Origin: Candidatus Saccharimonadota bacterium
GTDB lineage: Bacteria > Patescibacteriota > Saccharimonadia > Saccharimonadales > Saccharimonadaceae
DNA: 5,315 bases
Direction: 5' to 3'
Assembly (NCBI GenBank): GCA_020428185.1
Contig: JAGQNH010000069.1
Location: 1 to 5,315 of the forward strand
This document shows, piece by piece, positions 5,309 through 5,315 of the stretch. A model generated the notes under the pieces. The model ran no database searches. It was not told the origin of the DNA and worked only from the letters and a program-made list of their open reading frames with translations. Every line of letters starts with the position of its first letter. Position 1 is the first letter of the stretch. The translations under genes and the position numbers were made by a program.

Positions 5309-5315
5309 AAAGGAG
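5309..5315 (+). promoter_or_regulatory. Shine-Dalgarno sequence at the right edge (gene starts outside)
   Basis: AAAGGAG are the last seven bases of the window, with no start codon after them inside it. With the promoter and short leader upstream, it implies a rightward gene beginning within roughly 5-10 nt past the edge. A pilin or another pilus component is a plausible guess from the context, nothing more. Confidence 0.6.

Overview
The window reads as an ordinary, chromosomal-looking stretch of a small bacterial genome with moderate GC. It holds the 3' half of a replicative DNA polymerase gene (dnaE), two uncharacterised genes behind it, a convergent SPOUT/TrmH-type RNA methyltransferase, and a type IV pilus / type II secretion assembly ATPase (PilB/GspE type). 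The gene set, the compact layout (overlapping tails, a 55-bp divergent spacer) and the cysteine-free pilus ATPase would fit a Candidate Phyla Radiation bacterium such as Candidatus Saccharibacteria. That assignment is an impression from protein style, not a search result. The standard code reads through all genes; I saw no mobile element, CRISPR array, tRNA or rRNA.

Layout. 1-1740 (+): C-terminal 579 residues of DnaE, open at the left edge, with end of the polymerase core, helix-hairpin-helix region, a beta-clamp-binding motif, an OB fold, a Ser/Thr/Ala-rich linker and a C-terminal domain. 1733-1751: a small perfect hairpin over the dnaE stop codon. 1785-2081 and 2093-3043 (+): an uncharacterised pair of 98 and 316 residues; the stop codon of the first lies inside the Shine-Dalgarno sequence of the second, so they are probably translationally coupled. 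3018-3518 (-): a TrmH-family 2'-O-methyltransferase whose end overlaps the 316-residue gene by 26 bp. 3519-3573: a very short divergent spacer with candidate promoters on both strands, an 11-bp palindrome, and no Shine-Dalgarno sequence for either gene. 3574-5241 (+): PilB/GspE-type ATPase with all nucleotide-handling motifs but no zinc tetracysteine motif. 5242-5315: a near-consensus promoter (TTGACA-16-TATAGT) with a 15-bp palindrome on its -10 box, a leader hairpin and a Shine-Dalgarno sequence at the edge, announcing a gene just outside the window.

How the parts relate. dnaE and the two unknown genes probably form one rightward transcription unit. The methyltransferase and pilus ATPase are transcribed divergently. 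The ATPase would energise assembly of a type IV pilus-like fibre in the cytoplasm, and the separately promoted gene to its right may belong to the same locus. The least explained content is the coupled unknown pair and the regulatory block at the right end. I do not see a convincing new defence or mobile system.
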